A DNA stretch of 64,000 bases, from positions 2,272,501 through 2,336,500 of the forward strand of contig NC_004193.1 of the NCBI RefSeq assembly GCF_000011245.1, read 5' to 3'. Every line of letters starts with the position of its first letter. Position 1 is the first letter of the stretch. Positions 16,671 to 26,716 of this stretch are shown here, in pieces. The notes beneath the pieces are model-generated. The model did no database searches and was not told the origin of the DNA. It was given only the letters and a program-made list of their open reading frames with translations. Source of the DNA: Oceanobacillus iheyensis HTE831 (GTDB lineage: Bacteria > Bacillota > Bacilli > Bacillales > Amphibacillaceae). The position numbers and the translations under genes are program-made.

Positions 16671-17333
16671 TTATTTTCTTTTATTTATTTCCAATGTACT
16701 TTCAATTTGTATACCTTGAATTGATTGTGATGCTAATTGGTCAGCTTCCTTATTATCTTTTCTCGGAATAACTTGATAATCAGGTTGGATTCCAAGTTGT
16801 TCTATCTTATTTTCAATACGATCAATCCAACGTTGAAGATTTTCTTCATAGCAAGGCCACTCTTCTTTCAACTGATGAATAACTACCATTGAATCGCCTT
16901 TAAAGGTAATTGACTGATGAGTCGCTTGCATTTCTTCAAGTAGCTCTAAACTATGATATAATCCAGCATATTCTGCTTCATTATTATTATCTAACTGCTC
17001 TAATTTGACGTTTTTTCTACGTCGAAAGTATTTTTTGTTTTTTTCGTAGTAAATTACAACTCCAACACCTGCAATTAAATCATTTCTATCAAATCCACCA
17101 TCAAAGTAAACCAAAATATGATGGGGTTCTTCTTCCACTTGAGCTACTAAGCGTTTTAATTCTTTAGTCGACCAGGTTCGATCCAGATCATCTATTGCAT
17201 ATAGATTTTGAACAGACTTCTCTTTCTCTAACTTCTCCGCAACTATAACGCCATCTTCTATACGCATTTCATCCGACATAAAATTTATCTCGATTCCTTT
17301 AGCTCGATACATATATGCTAAACGTATATTCAC
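16671..17333 (-). CDS. RNase HI-like (reverse transcriptase-like domain) protein with N-terminal extension
   Basis: A 220-residue protein. Residues about 75-205 form an RNase H fold with all four acidic positions: VYFDGGFD, NNNEAEYAG, FKGDSMVVI and RKDNKEADQLAS. It should therefore bind metal and may cleave RNA in RNA/DNA hybrids, like B. subtilis YpeP-type proteins. The first 75 residues are a separate, unrecognised domain. An ATG at 17372 exists, but GGTGGAGAT stands 6 bases before the GTG at 17333, which is chosen. It lies directly after the sbcC terminator, upstream of mvaS by 120 bp. Confidence 0.85.
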   Translation of the reverse strand: MNIRLAYMYRAKGIEINFMSDEMRIEDGVIVAEKLEKEKSVQNLYAIDDLDRTWSTKELKRLVAQVEEEPHHILVYFDGGFDRNDLIAGVGVVIYYEKNKKYFRRRKNVKLEQLDNNNEAEYAGLYHSLELLEEMQATHQSITFKGDSMVVIHQLKEEWPCYEENLQRWIDRIENKIEQLGIQPDYQVIPRKDNKEADQLASQSIQGIQIESTLEINKRK

Positions 17334-17386
17334 TTTATCTCCACCGATCATCTTTTTTTCATTCTTAGTCATTTCCCAAAATATGA

Positions 17387-17411
17387 AAAAAGATCGGATA
17401 TCCGATCTTTA
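17387..17411 (-). terminator. Terminator overlapping the sbcC stop codon
   Basis: AAAGATCGGAT and ATCCGATCTTT (17389..17410) form a perfect 22-bp palindrome; on the minus strand it runs on into TTTTTT. The stem overlaps the last bases of sbcC. Confidence 0.8.
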
Positions 17412-20400
17412 TTTCACAATTAATTTAGTATGACTATACCCTTCTTTCGTCTTTTTAACTTCAATGGTCGCAGGTAGTATATCTTTTAACTCTTGAACAT
17501 GCGATATTACACCGATTAACCTTCCTGATTTTTGTAGCTGTACTAACGTATCAATTGCCTTTGTTAGTGATTCCTCATCCAATGAACCAAAACCTTCATC
17601 TATAAACATCGTTTGGATCATAACATTCCCTTGAAAACTTTGAATCACATCAGACATACCTAAAGCCAGGCAAAGAGACGCATTAAATTTCTCTCCGCCA
17701 GATAACGTTTTAACATCCCTTGTTTGACCAGTATAGGTATCATAAACATCTAAAGCAAGCCCACTTTGTCGACCATGAGATTCTTGTCGATCACTTCTTG
17801 TTAGATAGAATTGTCCATTAGATAAGTCTTTTAGTCGATAATTAGCAGCTTCAATAATCTGTTCTAGATATTCCATTTGTAAATATCTTTCAAAAGATAC
17901 TTTTTTCTGATTTTGCCCACGTAATACATCATAAACTTCTGTAATTACCATTAGTTTATTTTCTGTTTCTGCAACTTCATTGTGTAGTACTTCCATCCGC
18001 TCTTTAATAGAACGAATTTCTTGGTCAAATTTTTTAAGTGTATTTAATTCATTTAAATTTTGTTCGAAATCATGTTTTAAATCCCTAAGTCTTTCTTCTA
18101 AGAAACCAAGATCTTGTCTTTCTTGTTGCGCTAATATTGCTTCTAACTCTTTAACTTGATTGTCTATTTGTTGCTTTTCTTGTTTGTAATTTTCAACTTG
18201 TTGCTTACGCTGAAGTAAAATACTTTCTTCTAATTTCGCTTCTTGATAAGTCTCTCGAGTAAAACCAGCTTCACTGATTTTTTGTTCAAATTCCTTGTTC
18301 GCCTTTTCGACTTGCTTACTCAGATCTGTTATCTGTGTTTGATAATTTTTCACTTCAGAGCGGATTTCCAAATGCCTTTGTGTTATTTGTTGATATTCTT
18401 GTTGGATCTCTTTCCATGCTTGTTCCATTTCTTGTTTTTGTTGTTTTTGAATACGTAAACTATCTTTTAGTTTCGATAACTGATGGAATTCTTCTGGTAC
18501 TTGCTTCTTTTTCTCTATATGGCTAGCTTGCTTTGATTTTAACAGAGAAACTTGCTCTTGATATTTTTGCTTCAGTTGTTCAAAAGCTTCCTTATTCTTT
18601 TTATCTTCTCTTTTTTGTTGCTCTACCTTTGCTTCATAATTATTTCGTTTCTCTTTTGCATGTTGGATATTTTTTTTTTGTTCAGCTAATTGTTTGCCCT
18701 CTTGTACAATTTCATCGAATGTGATAGATGGATTATCTAGTGATATTCCCCATTCGTTAAGTTCAGCAGACACCTCTGTTAAAGAGGTTTTAGTTGAAGA
18801 TAGCGCAACTTGTTGTTCCTGCCAATTTTTATTCTTTTCTTCCTTCTGAATCCGAAACGATTCTAACGCTTCTTTCGTAACGGATTGATTTTCAATAGAA
18901 GCTTTATTAGGATGGGTAGTACTTCCGCAAACAGGACATTCTTCTTCATCATGTAGATGTGAAGCCAACACAAATGCTTGATTATTTATCCAATTTTGTT
19001 CTATTTCTTGATATTGTTTTTCACTATTTTCATAATCTTGTTTTGTTTGTTGATACTTGTTTTGTATATAAGCTTCTTCTTTTTGCAAACTAATAAGCCT
19101 TTGAAGCAACTTTCCAACTTGCCTTAATTCAGTTAACCGCTTATTTAAGTCGGAAGCTTTTTCAACTTGCTTTGTTAATTTCTTTATTTCCTCAGATAGA
19201 CTTTCTTGTTCTTTTTCTTTTCTCTCAAGTAACTGTCCATCTTCACGTATCTTTTGCTCCTGTTGTACATTTTGATTTTTCAAAGATTGGATTTCATTTG
19301 ATTCAGAGTCCAGCTGCTCAACTATTGGAAGATACGATTCAAGTTGACTAATATAAATCGATATTTTTTCTCTTTGTTCGCTCTTTTCTTCTTCATTTTT
19401 ATATTTTGCAGTGACTAACTTTAATTGTTCAGCTGCTTGTTGTTCTTTTTCAGTCAGCGTTTTTAACTGAATCTCTTTTTCTTGTAATTGTTGTTGGTAG
19501 TTTAATGCAAATTGCTCTATCGGTTCAATTCGTTGCGCTTGCTCCGCAGCTTTCAGTTGATTCTCTATAAGGCGTATCTCTGCTTGCTTGTTCATTAGCT
19601 CCTGACTACGCTGTTTTTTCACTTGAAGTTGATCAAACTGTTCATTTATATGTTTTGCCGCATAATATTCCTTCTGGGCAATATCGTGCTTCTTATAACT
19701 CGAAGTGTATTGCTGGGTTTTCTTTTCTATTTCTTGATGATAATATGTTTTTTCCTCATTCAACGCCTCAAGTACCTGCTGTACATTATAATACTCTGTT
19801 TGAAAAACATATTGTAACTTGGAATTCTCACGAAGTGGAAAAGTAGAAGAAACTTGTTTCATTGTTTGGGTTAACTGATCCGAAACACGATTATACGATT
19901 GTTCAAACGTATTTTTTTTCTGACGCAATATTTCATTCATATACTTATAATGTTCTGTTTTAAATAACCGTCTTAATATCGCTTCTTTATTCTCTGTTTC
20001 TGAGGTTAATAATTTACGAAATTCACCTTGAGGCAACATTACGATTTGTTTAAATTGATCTTGTGTAAGACCTATTAGTTCTTCAATTTTCTTATCAACT
20101 TCGCTTACAATCTGTCTGTCTACGATCGAGATTTCCTTTTGTTCCGTTAATTCGAACAGTTCATACTTCTCACCGGTTTTTGTTTTATTTCCTTTTTTTA
20201 TATGGCCAGGCTGACGCAATACTCGATAGGTTCTCTCTTTAATTGTAAATGTTAACTCTACAGAGGTGTGAGTATGGTCCTCGGCAAAATCACTTCGGAG
20301 TAAACGATTATCTTCTCTATCAGAGCCGCTAGCCCTCCCATATAAAGCAAAGGCAATCCCATCAAATATCGTTGTTTTTCCTGCGCCGGTATTACCGGAT

Positions 20401-20498
20401 ATAGAAAAGAGCTGTACGTCACCTAATTTTGTGAAATCAATAATTTCTGTATCTTTATATGGTCCAAACGCTGTTAGTTTTAGATACAACGGTCGCAA
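17409..20498 (-). CDS. sbcC: Exonuclease SbcC, Rad50-like ATPase subunit
   Basis: A 1029-residue SMC-like protein. It has an N-terminal Walker A (SGNTGAGKTTIFDG, residues about 34-47) and a C-terminal ABC signature and Walker B (VKTLSGGEKFNASLCLALG; TMFIDEGFGSLDEES). Two very long coiled coils surround a zinc hook, HDEEECPVCGSTTHP, near the middle. With SbcD it forms a nuclease that cuts hairpins and processes broken ends. The start is TTG 20498, with GGAGGTG upstream. Spacing from sbcD is 15 bp, so the two are co-transcribed. Gln/Lys content of the coils is high, as expected. Confidence 0.97.
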   Translation of the reverse strand: MRPLYLKLTAFGPYKDTEIIDFTKLGDVQLFSISGNTGAGKTTIFDGIAFALYGRASGSDREDNRLLRSDFAEDHTHTSVELTFTIKERTYRVLRQPGHIKKGNKTKTGEKYELFELTEQKEISIVDRQIVSEVDKKIEELIGLTQDQFKQIVMLPQGEFRKLLTSETENKEAILRRLFKTEHYKYMNEILRQKKNTFEQSYNRVSDQLTQTMKQVSSTFPLRENSKLQYVFQTEYYNVQQVLEALNEEKTYYHQEIEKKTQQYTSSYKKHDIAQKEYYAAKHINEQFDQLQVKKQRSQELMNKQAEIRLIENQLKAAEQAQRIEPIEQFALNYQQQLQEKEIQLKTLTEKEQQAAEQLKLVTAKYKNEEEKSEQREKISIYISQLESYLPIVEQLDSESNEIQSLKNQNVQQEQKIREDGQLLERKEKEQESLSEEIKKLTKQVEKASDLNKRLTELRQVGKLLQRLISLQKEEAYIQNKYQQTKQDYENSEKQYQEIEQNWINNQAFVLASHLHDEEECPVCGSTTHPNKASIENQSVTKEALESFRIQKEEKNKNWQEQQVALSSTKTSLTEVSAELNEWGISLDNPSITFDEIVQEGKQLAEQKKNIQHAKEKRNNYEAKVEQQKREDKKNKEAFEQLKQKYQEQVSLLKSKQASHIEKKKQVPEEFHQLSKLKDSLRIQKQQKQEMEQAWKEIQQEYQQITQRHLEIRSEVKNYQTQITDLSKQVEKANKEFEQKISEAGFTRETYQEAKLEESILLQRKQQVENYKQEKQQIDNQVKELEAILAQQERQDLGFLEERLRDLKHDFEQNLNELNTLKKFDQEIRSIKERMEVLHNEVAETENKLMVITEVYDVLRGQNQKKVSFERYLQMEYLEQIIEAANYRLKDLSNGQFYLTRSDRQESHGRQSGLALDVYDTYTGQTRDVKTLSGGEKFNASLCLALGMSDVIQSFQGNVMIQTMFIDEGFGSLDEESLTKAIDTLVQLQKSGRLIGVISHVQELKDILPATIEVKKTKEGYSHTKLIVK

Positions 20499-20513
20499 AG
20501 TTCACACCTCCAG

Positions 20514-21680
20514 TCATTTTGTATTAACTTCTATATGCTCTTCTTCTTTATTTAAATCATCCATTATTGTTTTAATAATTTCTAAAGCCTCTTCGGAAGG
20601 TCCTTCACCTTTTACTTCTTTATAAAAAGCATGGAAAAGTTCCATTTCATTCATTTTTGTCTTCGGTATTGAATCTTCTTCTTTTACAGAAATCGGTGAT
20701 ATCAGTACTCGTTCAACATGCATTGCATTTGGATAAATAGACCGGATTTTTTCCATTGGTGATAATACTGGAGTTTGATCCATTAATTGAACAAATACAT
20801 AATCATCGCTAGGCTTTTCGTTAAATATTTCTTCCATCGTCATTTTCACACGACGCATATCTCGTCGTGGATTTAAAAACTTCTTCTCAACAGAGACTTC
20901 CCCATTTTCAGCCAAGTCAACTATAAGAAAACCCTTTTTATGATTTTCTTCAGAAATCGAGTATTTTAAAGGAGATCCAGCGTAGCGAATTTTCTCATCC
21001 AATACATGATGCGCCTGGTGGAGATGCCCAAGTGCTGTATAGTTAAATATTTTAAAATGATGTGCATTTACATATTCTGCTCCACCTATGGAAAGTGGCC
21101 GTTCTGAATCACTTGTATTCTCACGTTCTTCACCAAATGGCGTTACAAAAGCATGTCCAATCGCGACATGCCTTGCATGAGGGTCCATATTTTCACGAAT
21201 TTTATCTGTAATATATTTTGCAGCATCATCATGTGTACGTATGTCTTCATTTTCAAAAGTATTGCGTACCATACTAGGATCTGCGTAAGGAATGAAATGA
21301 AAATGCACTTCTCCATACGAGTCTTTCAAAATGACTGGTTCTAGTTCTCGGGATATTTTACCGATAACATGGTAACCATTCTCTTTCATTAATCCACTTC
21401 CAAAATGTAACCTTCCAGGACTATCATGGTTCCCAGCAATTGCTAATACCGGGATCTGAAGTCCGTGAATTATTTTATCTAATATCTGATCTAATAAATG
21501 AACTGCATCAACTGGGGGAACTGCCCGATCATATAGATCTCCGGCAATAATTACTACATCCGGTTGTTCCCTTTCAACTTCTGCAACAAATTGATTTAGT
21601 ATATAATTTTGGTCTTCTGTCATATATATTCCTTGAACCAGCTTCCCCAGATGCCAATCTGCAGTATGGAATATTTTCAT
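20514..21680 (-). CDS. sbcD: Exonuclease SbcD, Mre11-like nuclease subunit
   Basis: A 388-residue calcineurin-like phosphoesterase. The metal-binding motifs are complete: FHTADWHLGK, IAGDLYDRAVPP, AIAGNHDSPGRL, AIGHAFV and ALGHLHQAHH. The C-terminal ~120 residues are the capping domain that contacts SbcC. It begins with ATG at 21680 and is separated from sbcC by 15 bp. It comes 82 bp after the ykuI-like gene on the same strand. Role: endonuclease and 3'-5' exonuclease action on hairpins and double-strand ends. Confidence 0.97.
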   Translation of the reverse strand: MKIFHTADWHLGKLVQGIYMTEDQNYILNQFVAEVEREQPDVVIIAGDLYDRAVPPVDAVHLLDQILDKIIHGLQIPVLAIAGNHDSPGRLHFGSGLMKENGYHVIGKISRELEPVILKDSYGEVHFHFIPYADPSMVRNTFENEDIRTHDDAAKYITDKIRENMDPHARHVAIGHAFVTPFGEERENTSDSERPLSIGGAEYVNAHHFKIFNYTALGHLHQAHHVLDEKIRYAGSPLKYSISEENHKKGFLIVDLAENGEVSVEKKFLNPRRDMRRVKMTMEEIFNEKPSDDYVFVQLMDQTPVLSPMEKIRSIYPNAMHVERVLISPISVKEEDSIPKTKMNEMELFHAFYKEVKGEGPSEEALEIIKTIMDDLNKEEEHIEVNTK

Positions 21681-21762
21681 TATTTCACCCCTTGTACGTG
21701 CTTTTTATTCCGATTATTAAACTCTCAGTTAAAAATATTTAACTACTAATTTTAGCTTTCTC

Positions 21763-22980
21763 TTATAACAGTCCCTCTTGTTCAAATAAATAACGATAAG
21801 GGATATCTAAAAATATATAACGTCCATTTGTAAGTGGATATGAATATGTACGAATTAATTCCGATTTATCTATATCCGTATACAAATCAGAAAGCAAACC
21901 TTTCTTCTCTAAGTTCATCCGCATCACATTTTCAAAAAAATATGGTCGCCAACTCCAGTTTTTATTTAACCCCTCTTTTACGAGATTCCACCTATCTTCC
22001 TGATCTTTTTCTGCGTTGGAAGATAGTTGAATTCCTTCACCATTACAAATATAAACACGAAACGCGAATTCCTTACACGCTTTACCTACATTTAATATAA
22101 ATTCGTCATAGTTATCTGTTAGTGTAGATTGTGTTAATATACTGGTAAATGTAGCATGAATTTTTTCAAGAAGTTCAAGTTGAGCCTTACCTTTTTTTCG
22201 TTCATATGTAATGAATTGTTTAAAACTATCTTGAATGATAGATTTACAGCTATCAACTTCTACAAAATCAGGTTGGGGTTGTATTAAATACCTGCCTTGA
22301 TAATATTGGCCACCACTTCTCCAAGCATAATTAAATTGATTATAATTATTTATCCCTTTAAATAAAAGAGACGCACCAATTTTACGTGACAACATGGAGA
22401 TTGCATAGTATACATCTTTGTACAGATGAGGTAGTAAATCATCCTTTAGAAAACTCGTATCCACTTTTAATACGTTTGGATGTAAGGTAGCTAGTTGGTC
22501 TAGGATACCATTGGGATTTTCCAGGTGAATACTTACTTTAACACCTAATGTTTTTAAATATTTTATCAGGTTGGCTAGTTGGTCCAAATCCTTCGGAAAA
22601 TCAGTGTCTTTCACTTCTAATATAATTTCATTTAATTTTAATCCTTTTAATTGATATTCTTCAAGTATTTCAAGTAACTGTTCACCATTATTGCGAACTA
22701 GTAAATCAGCGTCATAATAAAAAGATAGAAAACTATTATTTTTCTTTTCCAGTTTATTCTCTATCGCTTTGCGTTGAAGATACGTATTTACTTCTAAACG
22801 AAATTCATCTGGAATGGATACATCATCAAAAAACCAATCCATTCGTTGTAACTTTCCATTCTTATTTTGAAAATAAGCAATCACTTCATATCCAATAATC
22901 ATTTGCGTATCTGCACTGACGATCGGCTTATAATAAGGAAGTAATTGGTCCATATCTAACATAACATCTAACGGATCCAT
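21763..22980 (-). CDS. ykuI: YkuI-type EAL-domain protein with C-terminal PAS-like domain
   Basis: A 405-residue protein, as long as B. subtilis YkuI. Residues about 10-245 are an EAL domain, but the name-giving motif reads GYEVIAYF (EVI in place of EAL). Other parts are LNEIILEVKDTDFP, VSIHLENPNG and VLKVDTSFLKDD. Residues about 265-400 form the PAS-like domain of YkuI. YkuI binds cyclic di-GMP without clear hydrolysis, so this one is probably a receptor or weak phosphodiesterase; I infer this from similarity. AAAGGGGGAT precedes the ATG. It faces away from the qox operon. Confidence 0.88.
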   Translation of the reverse strand: MDPLDVMLDMDQLLPYYKPIVSADTQMIIGYEVIAYFQNKNGKLQRMDWFFDDVSIPDEFRLEVNTYLQRKAIENKLEKKNNSFLSFYYDADLLVRNNGEQLLEILEEYQLKGLKLNEIILEVKDTDFPKDLDQLANLIKYLKTLGVKVSIHLENPNGILDQLATLHPNVLKVDTSFLKDDLLPHLYKDVYYAISMLSRKIGASLLFKGINNYNQFNYAWRSGGQYYQGRYLIQPQPDFVEVDSCKSIIQDSFKQFITYERKKGKAQLELLEKIHATFTSILTQSTLTDNYDEFILNVGKACKEFAFRVYICNGEGIQLSSNAEKDQEDRWNLVKEGLNKNWSWRPYFFENVMRMNLEKKGLLSDLYTDIDKSELIRTYSYPLTNGRYIFLDIPYRYLFEQEGLL

Positions 22981-23112
22981 ATCTAATCCCCCTTTCGGCT
23001 ATTATATCACAGCAAACAATTACCTCACTTCCTTTTTATTTAAAAAAGATGTCAAGCATTCTGTTACAACTTTTTTTGTTATCCATATAAATTCCACATA
23101 TTCATGAACATT

Positions 23113-23141
23113 TTGTGAAGCATTTCTCAAACTCTTGTTAT
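23113..23141 (+). promoter_or_regulatory. Candidate qox promoter overlapping an Fnr/Crp-like palindrome
   Basis: TTGTGA (23113..23118) and TGTTAT (23136..23141) are 17 bases apart and make a plausible sigma-A promoter. TGTGA-N6-TCTCA (23114..23129) overlaps the -35 element and matches TGTGA-N6-TCACA at nine of ten positions. Position about 100 bp before qoxA. Weak by sequence alone. Confidence 0.35.
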
Positions 23142-23234
23142 TTTAGTTTACGAGTATTAAGATTGTCTCTGACATGTTAACTTGATAGGATTTTACAAAC
23201 TATCCATAAACATACCGATGAAAGGGGTATCTAC

Positions 23235-24119
23235 ATGAAGAAAAAGTGGGCCTATATAATGTTATTAACAGCAACAGCTATGTTCTTAGCGGGTTGTGAA
23301 CCATTACTCGTACTTGATCCTAAGGGGCCACAAGCAGCAACGACCGCAAATGTTATATGGATTTCAATTATAACAATGGCAGTAATTGTAATTGTTGTAA
23401 TAACAATGCTAGCAGTTGTTTTGTTTAAGTATAGAGCTTCAAAACAAAGTGACGATTATGAGCCACCACACATAGAAGGAAGTCCTATTGTAGAAGGAAT
23501 TATTGTAGGGGTTCCAGTATTAATTGTAACATTCTTAGCAGTTGTTTCTGTTATTTCTACGTATCAAGTAGAATCAGTACCTGAAGGGTATGAAGATGAA
23601 GAGCCTTTAGTTATTTATGCATCGTCTTCTAACTGGAAATGGCACTTTAGTTATCCAGAACAAGATATTGAAACTGTAAACTATGTATTTATACCACAGG
23701 ATAGAAATGTTGAATTTAGATTATATTCTCATAGTACAATCTCTAGTTTCTGGGTTCCTCAACTAGCTGGTCAGAAATATGCAATGGCTGACATGGTAAA
23801 TACATTGAACGTAGTTGCAGATCACCCAGGCGATTTTGTAGGAAGAAACTCTAACTTTAATGGTGAAGGTTTTGCAGAAAATATGTTTAATGTAACCGTT
23901 ATGCCTCATGACGAATTTGACACTTGGATAGAGGAAATTCATGCTACAGCAGATCCTCTTACAGAAGATAAGTTTGAAGAGTTACTAGAACCAGGCCATC
24001 TTGGTCAAATGACATTCACAGGAACACATCAAGAATTCAAACCTGCTCCTGAAGGTGAGAATAGTCCTCATAATCATGGACCATCTGAGTCTGAAGATGA
24101 AGGGCACGATCACCACTAA
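23235..24119 (+). CDS. qoxA: Quinol oxidase aa3 subunit II (lipoprotein)
   Basis: A 294-residue subunit II. The first 21 residues are a lipoprotein signal ending LAGC (Cys21). Two membrane helices follow (about 40-65 and 82-105), then the extracytoplasmic cupredoxin domain with SSNWKWHFSYPEQ and FWVPQLAGQKYAMADM. The CuA cysteines and histidines of cytochrome c oxidases are absent, which marks a quinol oxidase. The tail is His/Glu-rich (DEGHDHH). AAAGGGG precedes ATG 23235. First gene of qoxABCD; the complex oxidises menaquinol and pumps protons. Confidence 0.95.
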   Translation: MKKKWAYIMLLTATAMFLAGCEPLLVLDPKGPQAATTANVIWISIITMAVIVIVVITMLAVVLFKYRASKQSDDYEPPHIEGSPIVEGIIVGVPVLIVTFLAVVSVISTYQVESVPEGYEDEEPLVIYASSSNWKWHFSYPEQDIETVNYVFIPQDRNVEFRLYSHSTISSFWVPQLAGQKYAMADMVNTLNVVADHPGDFVGRNSNFNGEGFAENMFNVTVMPHDEFDTWIEEIHATADPLTEDKFEELLEPGHLGQMTFTGTHQEFKPAPEGENSPHNHGPSESEDEGHDHH

Positions 24120-24166
24120 TTTTTAAGATTCATGCAACAAGAGCATCGAAAGGAGATTCATAAAAT

Positions 24167-26119
24167 ATGAATATATTAGAAAGATTTGCCATTCCTCCGC
24201 ATGACGATCCGATGCTTTATGCATCCTTAGTTGCCATTGCACTTGTTTCTATTGCGGTTGTTGTAGGCATTACCTACTTCAAAAAATGGGGATACCTTTG
24301 GAATGAATGGTTGACTACCGTTGACCATAAACGTATAGGAATTATGTATATAATTTCAGCACTTCTCATGCTTTTCCGCGGTGGTGCTGATGGAGTTATG
24401 ATGCGTCTACAAACTTCAGTACCTGACAACAGTTTCTTAGATGCACAGCATTATAATGAAGTATTTACTACCCATGGTGTGGTTATGATTTTCTTCATGG
24501 CCATGGCATTTATTATAGGTTTAATGAACTATGTTATTCCATTGCAAATTGGTGCGCGAGATGTTGCATTCCCTCGCTTAAACGCACTAAGTTTCTGGCT
24601 ATATTTTGCTGGTGCAATGTTGTTCAATATTTCATTCGTTGTTGGAGGATCACCAGATGCTGGTTGGACCAACTATTATCCTCTAGCAGGACCAGAATTT
24701 AGTGAACATGTTGGTGTTAACTACTACAACTGGGCATTACAGATATCCGGTATTGGTACACTGATGACTGGTATTAACTTTGTAGTCACGATAATGAAAA
24801 TGCGTGCACCAGGTATGAAATTGATGAAAATGCCGATGTTCACTTGGTCTGCTTTAATTACCAATATTATTATTGTATTTGCATTCCCTGTATTAACAAT
24901 CGCCCTATTAATGGGTACGCTTGACCGTCAGTTCTTTACGAATTTCTTTACAACATCCGACGGCGGTATGGATATGATGTGGGCAAACTTATTCTGGATA
25001 TGGGGACATCCGGAAGTATATATCTTGATATTACCTGCATTTGGTATTTACAGTCAGATTATCTCGACATTCTCACAAAGAAACTTATATGGTTATAAAT
25101 CGATGGTAGCTTCCATGGTTATTATCTCACTATTATCCTTTGTTGTTTGGGTTCACCACTTCTTTACAATGGGTCAAGGTGCACTTACAAATAGTATCTT
25201 CTCCATTACAACAATGGCAATAGCAGTTCCAACCGGAATTAAGATATTTAACTGGCTACTGACGATGTGGAAAGGTAAAATTCGATTTACCACACCAATG
25301 CTTTATTCCATCGCATTTATTCCTTTATTTACAATTGGTGGAGTAACTGGTGTAATGCTTTCAATTGCAAGTGCAGACTATCAATATCACAATACGATGT
25401 TCTTAGTTGCTCACTTCCATAACGTAATTATTCCTGGTGTTGTATTTGCGATGATTGCAGGATTAATTTATTACTGGCCAAAAATGTTTGGCTTCCTATT
25501 AAACGAAAGAATTGGTAAATGGGCATTCTGGAATATCGTTATCGGTTTCTGTCTATCCTTCTTCCCAATGTACATTACAGGATTAGACGGGCAAGCAAGA
25601 CGTATGTATACGTATTCGGAAGCTTCTGGTTTCGGTCCATTGAACTTACTATCGTTTGGTGGAGTAGCATTATTAACCCTAGGATTTATCCTTCTGGTTT
25701 ACAATATATATTATAGTTTCCGTCATGCACCAAGAAATGTTGGAGATGATCCATGGAACGCTCGCTCTTTAGAATGGGCTACGCATAATCCAGTTCCAGA
25801 ATATAATTTTGCTGTTACACCAACTGTAGATTCAGAAGAAGCATTTTGGGATTACAAGAAAAACGGATATAAATTGTTTAAAGAACCAATTAGTGACATT
25901 CATATGCCGAATAACAGTGGTTGGTCCATTATATTAGCAGGTTTCTTCTTTATCTTTGGTTTCTTCTTTGTATTCCATGTATGGGCAGGAGTAATTGTCG
26001 GAGCAATCGGAATACTAGGCTGTCTTCTATACCGTACATTTGAAAAAGATGATGGTCATCATATTCATAAAGAAGAAATTATCGAGACCGAAAAGAAATT
26101 TGGAGGTGACAAGAAATGA
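24167..26119 (+). CDS. qoxB: Quinol oxidase aa3 subunit I
   Basis: A 650-residue heme-copper oxidase subunit with about 14-15 membrane helices. Heme and copper ligands are visible: FTTHGVVMIFFMAM (low-spin heme His), WIWGHPEVYILILPAFG (His-Tyr cross-link of CuB), WVHHFF (CuB His pair) and VAHFHNVIIPG (high-spin and low-spin heme His). AAAGGAGAT precedes the ATG. Its stop overlaps the qoxC start by 4 bases (ATGA). Length agrees with QoxB of Bacillus. Confidence 0.97.
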   Translation: MNILERFAIPPHDDPMLYASLVAIALVSIAVVVGITYFKKWGYLWNEWLTTVDHKRIGIMYIISALLMLFRGGADGVMMRLQTSVPDNSFLDAQHYNEVFTTHGVVMIFFMAMAFIIGLMNYVIPLQIGARDVAFPRLNALSFWLYFAGAMLFNISFVVGGSPDAGWTNYYPLAGPEFSEHVGVNYYNWALQISGIGTLMTGINFVVTIMKMRAPGMKLMKMPMFTWSALITNIIIVFAFPVLTIALLMGTLDRQFFTNFFTTSDGGMDMMWANLFWIWGHPEVYILILPAFGIYSQIISTFSQRNLYGYKSMVASMVIISLLSFVVWVHHFFTMGQGALTNSIFSITTMAIAVPTGIKIFNWLLTMWKGKIRFTTPMLYSIAFIPLFTIGGVTGVMLSIASADYQYHNTMFLVAHFHNVIIPGVVFAMIAGLIYYWPKMFGFLLNERIGKWAFWNIVIGFCLSFFPMYITGLDGQARRMYTYSEASGFGPLNLLSFGGVALLTLGFILLVYNIYYSFRHAPRNVGDDPWNARSLEWATHNPVPEYNFAVTPTVDSEEAFWDYKKNGYKLFKEPISDIHMPNNSGWSIILAGFFFIFGFFFVFHVWAGVIVGAIGILGCLLYRTFEKDDGHHIHKEEIIETEKKFGGDKK

Positions 26120-26715
26120 AAATAGATTCTAATCAACCTCTTGAATATAGTACAGAACAAAATAAGATGAATATCCTTGGATTTTGGATATTTTTAGGTG
26201 CAGAGATAATGTTGTTTGCCACCCTGTTTACAAGCTACTTTATTTACGAAGGTCGTGGTGTTGGATCAGGTCCAAGTTCGGCAGAAATCTTTGAAATAGG
26301 ACCTGTTATCATTAATACAATGATCTTATTAACAAGTAGTTTTACAATTGGATTAGCGATACATGCCATGCGAATCCAACGTACTAAAGCAATGATCGGT
26401 TTTCTGATTGTTACACTAGTACTTGGTGCAGCGTTTGTCAGTGTTGAAATTTATGAGTTCATTCATTTCTATCACATAGGCGCTACATTACAAACAAGTG
26501 GTTTTACTGCTACATTATTTACTACCCTAGCAACACATGGAGCGCACGTTACATTTGGTCTATTCTGGGGAACAATGATTATTATTCAATTGGTAAAGCA
26601 TGGATTAACAGCTCAAACAGCGAATAAATCATTTATATTCTCATTATATTGGCATTTCCTTGATGTAATGTGGATCTTCATCTTTAGCTTTGTGTACTTG
26701 AAAGGAATGATGTAA
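26116..26715 (+). CDS. qoxC: Quinol oxidase aa3 subunit III
   Basis: A 199-residue protein with five hydrophobic helices, typical of the short subunit III of bacterial oxidases. Characteristic segments are MNILGFWIFLGAEIMLFATLFTSYF and the end WHFLDVMWIFIFSFVYLKG. Translation is coupled to qoxB by the 4-base overlap; GGAGGTGAC within the end of qoxB is its ribosome site. It stabilises the oxidase core. Confidence 0.96.
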   Translation: MKIDSNQPLEYSTEQNKMNILGFWIFLGAEIMLFATLFTSYFIYEGRGVGSGPSSAEIFEIGPVIINTMILLTSSFTIGLAIHAMRIQRTKAMIGFLIVTLVLGAAFVSVEIYEFIHFYHIGATLQTSGFTATLFTTLATHGAHVTFGLFWGTMIIIQLVKHGLTAQTANKSFIFSLYWHFLDVMWIFIFSFVYLKGMM

Positions 26716-26716
26716 C

